This document shows, in pieces, positions 18,382 to 26,160 of a stretch of DNA of 37,064 nucleotides (within the stretch, counting starts at the first letter, position 1; the number at the start of each line of letters is the position of its first letter). Below the pieces are notes generated by a model. The model was not told where the DNA came from and did no database searches. It saw only the letters and a list, made by a program, of their open reading frames with translations. A program made the position numbers and the translations under genes. Source of the stretch: an uncultured Acidobacteriia bacterium (GTDB lineage: Bacteria; Acidobacteriota; Terriglobia; Bryobacterales; Bryobacteraceae); the NCBI GenBank assembly GCA_903892565.1, contig CAITIX010000360.1, forward strand, positions 1 through 37,064, read 5' to 3'.

Positions 18382-19148
18382 AACGCATCGCCACTGCGGC
18401 GGTGATGATCCCGGTCTTCGTCTGGGTCATCCTATTCGCACCCTTTGAAGCGTTCCGCGCTGCGCTGGTGATCGTCGGCGCGCTCGCCTATTTGGAATTT
18501 CACCAACTGGCGAGGGCTTGCGGAGGTGGCGGTGCAGTGTTGGAACCCGCGCTTGGCATCGTGGCGGGAGTCGCGCTGCTGTATTCTCCGGAACCTGCGC
18601 TCGCGATCCTGCTGACGGCCGTCGCCGCGATGGCGCTGGCACTGCGGTCACAGAACTTGAAAGACGCGCTGCCCGCGTCTGCCGCCTTAGTGCTCGGCGT
18701 CCTTTATATATTCGGCGCATGGCGCGCCGCCGTGGAACTGCGGGCAATGTCGGCGCACTGGCTCATGCTGGCGATGTTGCTGAGCTGGGCAGGAGACACG
18801 TTCGCGTTCTACACGGGCAAGGCGATCGGACGGCATAAGCTGGCGCCACGCATCAGTCCCGCGAAAACCGTGGAAGGATCGCTGGGATCCGTGATCGGCG
18901 CGATGCTCGCGGGTTTCCTTTACGCGCACTACTTGATTCCGAGCGCGACATTGACGCAGGTGTTGGTGGCATCCGCCGTGGGAAATGTCGCTGGGCAGCT
19001 GGGCGACCTGTGCGAATCGGCATTCAAGCGCGGCGCGGGAGTCAAAGACAGCGGAACGCTGCTTCCGGGACACGGAGGCTGGCTGGATCGCATCGACTCG
19101 AGTCTGTTCGCGCTACCCGTGGTATACGCTTGCCTGCGATGGCTGTAG
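18378..19148 (+). CDS. cdsA: Phosphatidate cytidylyltransferase
   Basis: 256 residues. It makes CDP-diacylglycerol from phosphatidate and CTP, the branch point for membrane phospholipids. It is an integral membrane protein with about seven hydrophobic segments, starting VMIPVFVWVILFAPF. The family signature is near the C-terminus: SPAKTVEGSLGSVIG, then GQLGDLCESAFKRGAGVKDS and PGHGGWLDRIDS. ATG 18378 overlaps the uppS stop as ATGA, so the two are translationally coupled, an order common in bacteria. No dxr or rseP follows; the operon ends before a REP-like element. Confidence 0.92.
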   Translation: MKRIATAAVMIPVFVWVILFAPFEAFRAALVIVGALAYLEFHQLARACGGGGAVLEPALGIVAGVALLYSPEPALAILLTAVAAMALALRSQNLKDALPASAALVLGVLYIFGAWRAAVELRAMSAHWLMLAMLLSWAGDTFAFYTGKAIGRHKLAPRISPAKTVEGSLGSVIGAMLAGFLYAHYLIPSATLTQVLVASAVGNVAGQLGDLCESAFKRGAGVKDSGTLLPGHGGWLDRIDSSLFALPVVYACLRWL

Positions 19149-19174
19149 AGCATTCGCGAACTTTTCCAGATCGC

Positions 19175-19285
19175 AACAGCGGATCGGGGTAAAACCCCTG
19201 GCGTGAGCCGGGGGATACATCCGAGCTCTATCGTTCTAGCGAATGTATCCCCGCACTGACGTGCGGGGTTTTACCTGCTGCTGTT
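19175..19285. repeat. Paired, inverted REP-like palindromic element
   Basis: Two units face each other. Unit A runs 19188-19220 on the plus strand, unit B runs 19243-19275 on the minus strand. Both begin GGTAAAACCCC and end GGGG(G)ATACAT, and each folds into its own 8-bp hairpin: CCCCTGGC/GCCGGGGG (19195-19214, one T-G wobble) and CCCCGCAC/GTGCGGGG (19249-19268). The arms also pair with each other (11 bp outer, 10 bp inner), and AACAGC/GCTGTT (19175-19180, 19280-19285) closes the whole. TTTTT follows, so it may also terminate the uppS-cdsA transcript. No transposase gene is in the window. Confidence 0.75.
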
Positions 19286-19518
19286 TTTGATTTTCGAATT
19301 TCCATTCCTAGGGGCCTAGCGGGCGCGTAGGCGCATCGCAAAGCACGCCTATCCTTACCCCTTGCTGGGCCTCCGAAAGCCGCTTAAATCGCCCAGAAAT
19401 GCGATGTTTTGCGGACGTTTTTCGAATGTCGCTCGCCGTTTTCGATGTGCTTGATTTGCGGGAAGTTGCAGCGCATCGACGCGCCCATTTCGCACGCGCG
19501 AATTTTGCCTACTTTTTG
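19286..19518. other. Intergenic stretch between convergent cdsA and copA
   Basis: About 230 bp after the REP-like pair. It contains a small TTCGC/GCGAA hairpin (19489-19502) followed by TTTT on the plus strand, a weak terminator candidate. No supported gene was seen; a plus-strand frame running from here into copA has no ribosome-binding site. Confidence 0.35.
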
Positions 19519-21684
19519 TTAAATCGTCTTATTAAATCTTCTGAGGCGCAGACTGTTCAACACCACACTCACCGAACTCATGGCCATGGCCGCACTGGCA
19601 ATCACCGGACTGAGAAATCCGAACGCCGCGGAGGGAATCGCAATCACGTTATAGGCGAGCGCCCAGCCGAGGTTCTGATGCATGATCCTCACTGTCGCCC
19701 GCGAAAGCGCGATCGCTCGCGCGACGCCTCCTAAGCCTGCTTTGAGCAGTGTCACGTCGCCCGCTTCCATCGCGATTTCCGTTCCAGAGCCCATGGCGAA
19801 TCCCACGTCCGCTTGTGCCAATGCCGGCGCGTCGTTGACGCCATCACCTGCCATGGCCACGACATGGCCTTCCTGCTGCAAGCGCCGGATCTCGTCGACT
19901 TTTCCCGCCGGAAGAACTCCTGCGACTACGCGCGCGATGCCCGCCTGCTTGGCGATGGCTTGCGCCGTAGCCTCGCGATCACCCGTCAGCAGCACTACCG
20001 TGAGCCCGAGCCGTTGAAACTCCTGGATCGCCGCCGTGGACTCCGCGCGAATGGGATCGGCAACGGTGATGGATCCGGCAAACGCGCCGTCGATCGCGAC
20101 AAGGATGATGCCACGAGGGTCCCCACTGGCTGCTGCTCCCACGATTCCGCTCTCGCGGAGAAATTCTTCGTTGCCGCACAACACATCGTGGCCGCTCACA
20201 CGCACGCGGACGCCGCGTCCAGGCAGCGAGTGGAAGTCGGTGGCTCCGAGCATTGCGACGCTGCGCTTTTCGGCATACGCAACGATGGCGCGTGACAGAG
20301 GATGCTCGGACGCGCGTTCGGCCGCTGCGGCCAGCGCCAGCGCGTCATCCGGCAAAGTTGTTTCGACAACGCGCGGCTTTCCTTCGGTGATAGTGCCGGT
20401 CTTATCGAGAACCACCGTATCGATCTTGTGCAGCTTTTCGAGCGCCTCGCCGCCTTTGATGAGGACTCCCAACTCCGCGCCGCGCCCGGTGGCGACCATT
20501 ACGGCGGTGGGCACGGCGAGTCCCATGGCGCAGGGGCACGCGATAATCAGCACGGCCACCGCACTACCGGCAGCTTGCAGCGCACCGTGACCCATGAGCA
20601 TCCAGCCCGCGAAGGTGAGGATGGCCAGCGCGAGGACCGTGGGAACAAAGACGCCACTGATGCGATCCGCCAAGCGTTCGATGGGCGCGCGCGAACTCTG
20701 CGCCTGGCGCATAAGCGCAACGATGCGCGCAAGAACACTGGCCTCGCCGAGCGACGTGGCGCGATAACGGAAGCTGCCCGTGGTGTTCAGAGTGCCGCCG
20801 ACGATGGCATCGCCCACGGATTTCGCGGCAGCCTCGGGCTCGCCCGTCAGCATGGATTCGTCCAGGAAACTGGAGCCTTCGACGATTTCACCATCGACGG
20901 GTATGCGCTCGCCGGGCCGCACGAGCAGCACGTCGCCACGCATGACGTTCGCGATGGGGATGGCGCTTTCGACGCCATTGCGAATCACGTTGGCCGTGGA
21001 GGGTTGCAGGCCAATCAATTTCCGCAGGGCGCCCGCCGTTTGACGCTTCGCTCGTTCTTCCATCGCCCGGCCCGCCATCACGAAGGCCAGAATAAAAATC
21101 GCGGCTTCATAATAAACGTCTGGCATGCCGCCTTGCGAAGTAGTCGCAAAGATTGCAGGACTCACGGTAACGGCCAGTGAATAGAGAAACGCGACTCCGG
21201 TGCCGAGCGCGACCAGCGCGTTCATATCCGCCGTGCCGTGCGTGGCGGTTTTCCAGGCTCCTGCGTAGATGCGGCGTCCGGCCCACGCCATGATGAAGAA
21301 GGTGACGGCGGCAAGCGTATAACGGAACCAGTTCTGATGCATCCAGTGTTCGGGCGCGGCCATGGCTGCGGCGCCCAGCACAAAGCTCACGGCCGCTTTG
21401 ACGAAGAGGTCGCGCGCTTCGGTGGCTTGCTCGTAATCCCTCTGCGTTTGTTCTTCGATCGCGGTCTGATTGACCGCAGGGAGTTCGGCCTCATAGCCGG
21501 TGTCACGGATGGCCTCGAGCAAGTGCGCGGCATCGACCACGGCGGGATCGAACGACACCTGCGCCTGCCCGGTCATGAGATTGACGGCGGCTTGCGAGAC
21601 GCCCTCGGTTTGGTCAAGCGCCTTCTGCACGTGCGCCTGGCAAGTGGCGCAAACCATACCGCCGACGTTAATGGTGAGAGTCAT
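19519..21684 (-). CDS. copA: Copper-exporting P1B-type ATPase
   Basis: 721 residues. It pumps Cu(I) out of the cytoplasm using ATP. One heavy-metal-associated domain lies at residues 1-70 (GGMVCATC, C12 and C15), followed by membrane helices. The channel motif CPC is at 383-385, the phosphorylated Asp427 is in [20 protein letters not shown] is the nucleotide-binding HP motif, and [12 protein letters not shown] is the hinge. The last helices carry YN and MSSVS, the pattern of Cu(I)-specific P1B-1 pumps. It is downstream of a copper chaperone gene, 63 bp away on the same strand. Length and order are normal; only one metal-binding domain is present. Confidence 0.95.
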   Translation of the reverse strand: MTLTINVGGMVCATCQAHVQKALDQTEGVSQAAVNLMTGQAQVSFDPAVVDAAHLLEAIRDTGYEAELPAVNQTAIEEQTQRDYEQATEARDLFVKAAVSFVLGAAAMAAPEHWMHQNWFRYTLAAVTFFIMAWAGRRIYAGAWKTATHGTADMNALVALGTGVAFLYSLAVTVSPAIFATTSQGGMPDVYYEAAIFILAFVMAGRAMEERAKRQTAGALRKLIGLQPSTANVIRNGVESAIPIANVMRGDVLLVRPGERIPVDGEIVEGSSFLDESMLTGEPEAAAKSVGDAIVGGTLNTTGSFRYRATSLGEASVLARIVALMRQAQSSRAPIERLADRISGVFVPTVLALAILTFAGWMLMGHGALQAAGSAVAVLIIACPCAMGLAVPTAVMVATGRGAELGVLIKGGEALEKLHKIDTVVLDKTGTITEGKPRVVETTLPDDALALAAAAERASEHPLSRAIVAYAEKRSVAMLGATDFHSLPGRGVRVRVSGHDVLCGNEEFLRESGIVGAAASGDPRGIILVAIDGAFAGSITVADPIRAESTAAIQEFQRLGLTVVLLTGDREATAQAIAKQAGIARVVAGVLPAGKVDEIRRLQQEGHVVAMAGDGVNDAPALAQADVGFAMGSGTEIAMEAGDVTLLKAGLGGVARAIALSRATVRIMHQNLGWALAYNVIAIPSAAFGFLSPVIASAAMAMSSVSVVLNSLRLRRFNKTI

Positions 21685-21747
21685 ATTGATTTCGCGTGCT
21701 TTGCTTTACGCCAGCACGCAGGACTCCACGGACCTCGCCAGCCAAAT

Positions 21748-21942
21748 CTACGCCGCGATGTGCGGTTGATAGCCGGCCTTTTCGATGGCTTGCAGAGCTT
21801 CCGCCTGACGCGCGGGATCAATCTCCACGTTGGCGGAGCCGACTTCCACTTCCCGCACTTGCGCGCCATCCAATTTTTCCAACGCCTTGCGAACCCGAGC
21901 CACGCAGGCCTGACAATGCATACCGGCGATTTCGATTCTCAT
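21748..21942 (-). CDS. copZ: CopZ-like copper chaperone
   Basis: 64 residues making up a single heavy-metal-associated domain: the MRIEIAGMHCQACVARV start with a CxxC metal site (C10, C13), a helix (RKALEKLDG), then strands and a second helix (ALQAIEKAGYQ). It should bind Cu(I) in the cytoplasm and hand it to CopA, encoded next on the same strand. There is no ribosome-binding site; instead TAATAT lies 8 nt upstream of the ATG on the minus strand, which would fit a leaderless message, though no matching -35 box is visible. No CueR-type regulator gene is in the window. Confidence 0.85.
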   Translation of the reverse strand: MRIEIAGMHCQACVARVRKALEKLDGAQVREVEVGSANVEIDPARQAEALQAIEKAGYQPHIAA

Positions 21943-21972
21943 GCTTCTATATTAGATGTAGCAGCCGGCTTC

Positions 21973-22141
21973 CTCGTCGCGACATTCGTGACGCCGAAGC
22001 TAGTGTCCTGTCGCAGAGAAAACGTTGTCATTCTGTCCGCTCCCTGACGGTCGCGGTTCGGTGCTGAACACTGTCCTTTCGCACAACTAGCACCAACCCC
22101 GGCTGTAAAGGAGGGGGCGTAGTAACGATCTCGTCGCGACA
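21973..22141. repeat. 145-bp segment flanked by 12-bp direct repeats
   Basis: CTCGTCGCGACA occurs identically at 21973-21984 and 22130-22141. Inside lie GCTAGT (21999-22004) facing ACTAGC (22086-22091), and two near-identical 12-mers TGTCCT(G/T)TCGCA (22004-22015, 22072-22083). This layout could be a small non-autonomous element with a target duplication, or a rearrangement scar. It occupies most of the gap between hpcH and copZ. No open frame was seen. Confidence 0.45.
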
Positions 22142-22146
22142 GGCTC

Positions 22147-22914
22147 CTAGCCGCGCAGCTGAGCGACCGTGTCCTGGGCCTTTTCCAGCAGGAAACCGAT
22201 CTCGCTATTGCAGCTGAGGAACGTCAGACCGCGCTCGCGCCAATATTGCGCGAGCTTCAGATAGCGGACGTGAATCCCCGGCGCGACGCCGTGGCGCAGG
22301 CAAGCGTCACGAATTTTTTCAATGGCCGCGATCATGGAGGGGTGCTCGAACTGTCCCGGCACGCCGAGCGATATAGAAAGATCGGCGGGTCCGATCATGA
22401 CGGCGTCCACACCTGGAACAGAGAGCAGCTCGTCGAGGCGGTTCATCGCCGTGATGGTTTCAATTTGCAGCACGACCATCGTGTTTTCGTTCAGGTGCGC
22501 GATGACGTCGGGCATGGATTGGTTTTCGTAGTTGATGTGCGTCGCCTGGAGTCCGAAACCGCGCACACCGAGCGGGGGGAACTTGGTCCAGGAGATGGCT
22601 TGCGCCAACAGTTCCGGCGATTCCACGCGGGGGAATAGAACTCCCTGCGCGCCGGAATCGAGGGCACGAGCGATCAAAGCGTAATGCAATTCGGCAACGC
22701 GGACGATGGGGCAGAGTCCGTTGTCATTGGCCGCGCGGGCCAGATCCTGTAGCGTTTCGAGATCGAAGCCGCCGTGCTCGGAATCGAGGTACGTCCAATC
22801 GAAGCCCGCTGCCGCAAGAATGCGGGTGATCTCCGGCGAACGAATCATAGAAACGCTGCAGCCCAGCTGCACCTTACCCTCTTTGAGGGCTTGCTTTACT
22901 TTATTGACGCGCAT
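22147..22914 (-). CDS. HpcH/HpaI family aldolase
   Basis: 255 residues of a class II, metal-dependent aldolase fold that cleaves or forms 2-oxo-4-hydroxy acids, giving pyruvate plus an aldehyde. Signatures: TYLDSEHGGFDLETL, VRV, a glycine-rich LDSGAQGVLFPRVES, VLQIETI (metal-ligand Glu) and VMIGPADLSISLGVPG. The range of substrates in this family is wide (2-keto-3-deoxy-sugar acids, 4-hydroxy-2-oxovalerate, citramalyl-type), and I cannot choose among them. It lies 45 bp downstream of bshC on the same strand, with a small hairpin between and no good ribosome-binding site, so expression may be low or separately controlled. Confidence 0.85.
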   Translation of the reverse strand: MRVNKVKQALKEGKVQLGCSVSMIRSPEITRILAAAGFDWTYLDSEHGGFDLETLQDLARAANDNGLCPIVRVAELHYALIARALDSGAQGVLFPRVESPELLAQAISWTKFPPLGVRGFGLQATHINYENQSMPDVIAHLNENTMVVLQIETITAMNRLDELLSVPGVDAVMIGPADLSISLGVPGQFEHPSMIAAIEKIRDACLRHGVAPGIHVRYLKLAQYWRERGLTFLSCNSEIGFLLEKAQDTVAQLRG

Positions 22915-22919
22915 GAATT

Positions 22920-22936
22920 CGATTGTCGCGCAATCG
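22920..22936 (-). other. Hairpin just upstream of the aldolase start
   Basis: A perfect 6-bp stem (CGATTG/CAATCG) with a 5-nt loop lies 5 nt from the aldolase start codon, in the 45-bp gap after bshC, in place of a ribosome-binding site. It could limit translation or act as a processing site. Confidence 0.35.
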
Positions 22937-22959
22937 GCAACGGTGGCGAGGGAGAAAAT

Positions 22960-24528
22960 CTAGACAGGGAACACGCGATGATCGGGACAATCGAGCTCGA
23001 CGTGCTGGTAGAGACGATCGACGAGGTTCAGGCCGTGCTGGGCCAGGAACGGCAGGATGGAATAGAAACGCTCCTGCAGATGGCGATGCGGATACAGCAT
23101 GGCGCTCAAGTGCTGTGCTTCGGCCGAAGCGCGTTCATCGCGGCGCAGGGCTTCGCGCTCGGTTTTGCGCAGCATGCGGTCTAATTGATAGGTGATGCGC
23201 GAGCGGCTGTTCGTGAGGGCTTTCGCGAGCGTGGGATCGAACGCTTCCAGCTCTGCTTTCATGCGATCCACTTCGGCGTTGATCTTCGCGGTCGCCGATT
23301 CGAGCGAGCCTTTGAGCTCCTGCGGCACCAGCGTTTTCGCCACCAGATCCGCCAGAACATTTTGCGGGATCAGCGCGCGGTCGACGGTGAGCTTGTAGCG
23401 ATCCAGCAATTTTGCGGAGCGCGCGTCCAGCAGCGTAAAGGCCGAACGCGACATTACGACGGGCATGCGCCCGAGCAATGCGTCGTACAAAACTTCCGAT
23501 TGGGCGAAATACGCGAGCTCGCCCGGCCCGCCGATGTAGGCAACGGTAGGCAGCAAATAATCCTGCATCACAGGACGCAACAGAGCGTTAGGAGAAACAT
23601 CGGCGGCGCGATCCGCGAGATCCGCGTAGTTGCCGTCTTTACGGCGCACCGGCATGCGATGGCCTTTGTCGAGCACGAAAAAGAGCGACGTGCCAGCGTC
23701 CACGTGCACCTGCGCGTGATATCCGGCGTCCGTCAATTCCTGATTGCGCGCGACCAAACGAGGCTGAATGTCTTTGGCCGCTTTTACGGCCTTGGCCATG
23801 AAAGGCGCGGCGATGGCGCGCAGCGCGGGATCGAGAGGATCTAAGAAAATCAGCCCCAGATTGCGCGTAAGCACTTCGAGCAACCGCTGGAAGCTCGCGC
23901 CCATATTCGCGCCTGGAACGTAAGACTGCTCGACCGCTGCAATCACCTCGTCCGCGAACGGCATGAAGCGGAGCACTTCTTTGAGCGCGGCAATAGGCGG
24001 CTGATCGATGGCGATCCAACCGACAGGGCGCTGTCCCTTGGATGCAGTGGACGCCTCGGCCTGTAGCATGTGCGACTGGCTCTGGCCGTCGAACATCCAG
24101 GCATGATTCACTTCGGGGAAATCGTGATCTTCGGTTGCCAGCCAAAAAATCGGCACAGCCGGAATGCCTTGATCGCTCAAACACTGTGCCATGCGCGCGG
24201 CGGTGAGAGCTTTGTAGATGGTGTACGCGGGTCCGCCGAAGAGTCCCACTTGCTGGCCGGTGACCACGGCGACGGTGCCGGGCTGCGCCAACTTTCGCAG
24301 GGATTCGTCGCGCAGTGGGGAAGGCTGATTTTGCGCCGTGAGGGCGGCGACCAGTGCCGCGCGGCGGTCCGCCGGATAATCGATTTCTCCGGCGACCTTT
24401 TTGAACGACTCGGGATTTCGTGGATCGTGCCGGTAAAACGGTGCAACCCGATCAAAATGATAGGTGAAATCGGCAAAGAGCCGGGATGTTCCGGGGAGGT
24501 CGGTGTGACGGATACAAGCCGGTTGCAT
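22960..24528 (-). CDS. bshC: Putative cysteine ligase of bacillithiol biosynthesis
   Basis: 522 residues from ATG at 24526-24528. BshC is credited with adding Cys to glucosaminyl-malate, the last step of bacillithiol synthesis. Signatures: FADFTYHFDRVAPFYRHD near the N-terminus, VVTGQQVGLFGGPAYTIYK, FWLATEDHDFPEVNHAW, and YIGGPGELAYFAQ. The frame is open upstream to 24696, but that part is not BshC-like and would overlap cyaY on the other strand, so the shorter start is used. bshA and bshB are not in the window. A -10-like TATACT lies about 30 nt upstream. Bacillithiol in acidobacteria is consistent with the known spread of bsh genes. Confidence 0.92.
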   Translation of the reverse strand: MQPACIRHTDLPGTSRLFADFTYHFDRVAPFYRHDPRNPESFKKVAGEIDYPADRRAALVAALTAQNQPSPLRDESLRKLAQPGTVAVVTGQQVGLFGGPAYTIYKALTAARMAQCLSDQGIPAVPIFWLATEDHDFPEVNHAWMFDGQSQSHMLQAEASTASKGQRPVGWIAIDQPPIAALKEVLRFMPFADEVIAAVEQSYVPGANMGASFQRLLEVLTRNLGLIFLDPLDPALRAIAAPFMAKAVKAAKDIQPRLVARNQELTDAGYHAQVHVDAGTSLFFVLDKGHRMPVRRKDGNYADLADRAADVSPNALLRPVMQDYLLPTVAYIGGPGELAYFAQSEVLYDALLGRMPVVMSRSAFTLLDARSAKLLDRYKLTVDRALIPQNVLADLVAKTLVPQELKGSLESATAKINAEVDRMKAELEAFDPTLAKALTNSRSRITYQLDRMLRKTEREALRRDERASAEAQHLSAMLYPHRHLQERFYSILPFLAQHGLNLVDRLYQHVELDCPDHRVFPV

Positions 24529-24559
24529 ACTAGGCGAACGGTCCAAGGGTAACAGATGA

Positions 24560-24587
24560 AGTATATCTGAAGAAAGTCGCCAGAAAA
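24560..24587 (-). promoter_or_regulatory. Candidate bshC promoter
   Basis: On the minus strand, TTTTCT (complement of 24582-24587), a 16-bp spacer and TATACT (complement of 24560-24565, five of six consensus). The message would start about 25 nt before the bshC ATG. The -10 box lies inside an imperfect palindrome (CAGAT/ATCTG). The -35 match is poor. Confidence 0.4.
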
Positions 24588-24665
24588 TTACTTGCGAAAA
24601 AGACAGACGAGACCCCGGAGGGCGGTTTGCGCGAGAATTGAAGCTGGTATCGCGAAGAAGATCCG

Positions 24666-24986
24666 ATGGACGACAACGAATTTCAGACACACTCATCCGA
24701 GGCGCTCGAAGACCTCTATAACCGCCTGGGCCGGGCCACCGAAGAACACGACTTCGAAGCCGACTTCAACGCCGGAGCGCTGGCGATTGAGTTCGAGGAT
24801 CCTCCGGCGAAGTTCGTGGTGAGTCCAAATGCGCCCGTAAAGCAGGTGTGGGTTTCGGCACACATGAAAAGCCACAAGCTGGATTGGGACGCCGGGCGTG
24901 GAGCGTTTGCCGCCCATGGCCAGACTTTGGTGGAACTGATCGCCGAAGCGGTAAGTAAGCAACTCGGCACCACCGTGCGCTTGTAG
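24666..24986 (+). CDS. cyaY: Frataxin-like iron-binding protein
   Basis: 106 residues, the normal size for bacterial frataxin. The N-terminal helix is acidic (EALEDLYNRLGRATEEHDFEAD), as needed for iron binding, followed by beta strands with KFVVSPNAPVKQVWVSA and KLDWD. The family modulates iron-sulfur cluster assembly and iron delivery. It is followed 8 bp later by hemW, so the two are co-transcribed, and it is divergent from bshC with a 137-bp shared gap. The ribosome-binding site before ATG 24666 is weak (GAAGA). Confidence 0.85.
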   Translation: MDDNEFQTHSSEALEDLYNRLGRATEEHDFEADFNAGALAIEFEDPPAKFVVSPNAPVKQVWVSAHMKSHKLDWDAGRGAFAAHGQTLVELIAEAVSKQLGTTVRL

Positions 24987-24994
24987 TTGGTGCC

Positions 24995-26098
24995 ATGCCG
25001 GGCGTCTACATCTCTTATCCGTTTTGCGCGCAGAAGTGCACGTACTGCAATTTCGCGTCGGGCGTGTTGCCGCGCGAATTGGAAGTGCAATACCTCGGAG
25101 CGCTGCGTGCGGAGATCGAGAACACGCAGTGGGCCTGGACTCCCGAGACAGTTTACTTAGGCGGCGGTACGCCGAGCCAAATCGACGGTGATGCCTTGTC
25201 GCATTTGCTGGCGGCGATTCCGGGACAAGGGAAATGGCAAGAAGCTGCTCCTTGGTTAGAAGCTACGATGGAAGCCGCGCCGGGGACCATCACGCTGGAA
25301 AAAGCTCGCGCGTGGCGCAAGGCCGGGATCAATCGTGTCAGCCTGGGTGTGCAATCGTTCGTGCCGCAGGAGCTCGCACGAACTGGTCGTAAACACAGCG
25401 CCGAAATTGTGGAGCGCGAAGTCGCGCTGTTGCGTGACGCAGGCATCGAAAGCGTCAACATCGATCTGATCGCCGGATTGCCGACGCAGACAGAGGCCAC
25501 TTGGAATGCGTCGCTCGATTGGGTGGCGCGCTTGAATCCTCCGCATGTTTCCGTTTATATGCTGGAGATCGACGAAGATTCGCGCTTGGGGCGGGAGCTG
25601 ATCAAGGGCGGCCCTCGGTATGGCGCGGCGGATGTGCCGAGCGATGATGCGATCGCGACGTTCTACGAAATTGCGACTGAGCGGCTGAAGCAGATCGGCA
25701 TCGAACGCTACGAGATTTCGAACTTTGCGAAGGCGGGGCATGCATCGCGCCACAACTTGAAGTATTGGCGTCGCGAGCCGTATCTGGGCTTCGGTGCGGA
25801 CGCGCATTCGTTCGATGGCGAAGCTCGCTGGCAGAATCCCGAGGGCGCGGCAGAGTACGTCGCGGGATTTCCGCGGCCTGAGCGCACACCCGCCGATCCG
25901 CGCGGCGAGAAATGGTTTTTGGGATTGCGGCTGCGCGAAGGCGTCGAGATGATTCCTGCGAGCGAGCACGTGGACGGTTTCGCGGATGTGGTAACTCAGA
26001 TGTTGCGCGATGGCCTGGCAGAGCAGACGGGATCGCGCGTGAGGCTTACGGATCGCGGCATCCTGGTATCCAACGAAATTTTCCAGCAGTTCGTATAG
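24995..26098 (+). CDS. hemW: HemW-type radical SAM heme chaperone
   Basis: 367 residues. The radical-SAM cluster motif is YISYPFCAQKCTYCNF (C11, C15, C18). It lacks the fourth Cys found in coproporphyrinogen dehydrogenase HemN, and it has the HNLKYW segment followed by YLGFGADAHS that marks HemW. HemW binds heme and hands it to respiratory proteins. GGGTPS and GVQSF are the usual SAM-binding and core motifs. The start at 24995 follows the cyaY stop by 8 bp. Many databases label such proteins HemN; the motif pattern favours HemW. Confidence 0.9.
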   Translation: MPGVYISYPFCAQKCTYCNFASGVLPRELEVQYLGALRAEIENTQWAWTPETVYLGGGTPSQIDGDALSHLLAAIPGQGKWQEAAPWLEATMEAAPGTITLEKARAWRKAGINRVSLGVQSFVPQELARTGRKHSAEIVEREVALLRDAGIESVNIDLIAGLPTQTEATWNASLDWVARLNPPHVSVYMLEIDEDSRLGRELIKGGPRYGAADVPSDDAIATFYEIATERLKQIGIERYEISNFAKAGHASRHNLKYWRREPYLGFGADAHSFDGEARWQNPEGAAEYVAGFPRPERTPADPRGEKWFLGLRLREGVEMIPASEHVDGFADVVTQMLRDGLAEQTGSRVRLTDRGILVSNEIFQQFV

Positions 26099-26160
26099 CG
26101 CACGCAGTTGCTGTAAACTCAGACCGTTTCGCCTATCTCGCTTCAACAAGAGGAACGCGC

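Noticed and set aside
20302-21180. A 292-codon plus-strand frame inside copA
   Set aside because: The minus strand carries every CopA motif, and the plus frame has none.
24529-24696. N-terminal extension of bshC
   Set aside because: The extra residues are not BshC-like and would overlap the cyaY start on the other strand; BshC homologs begin near the MQPACIRH start.
25912-26160. Upstream extension of the SGNH hydrolase
   Set aside because: It overlaps the end of hemW, and a signal peptide with a good ribosome-binding site begins at 26161.
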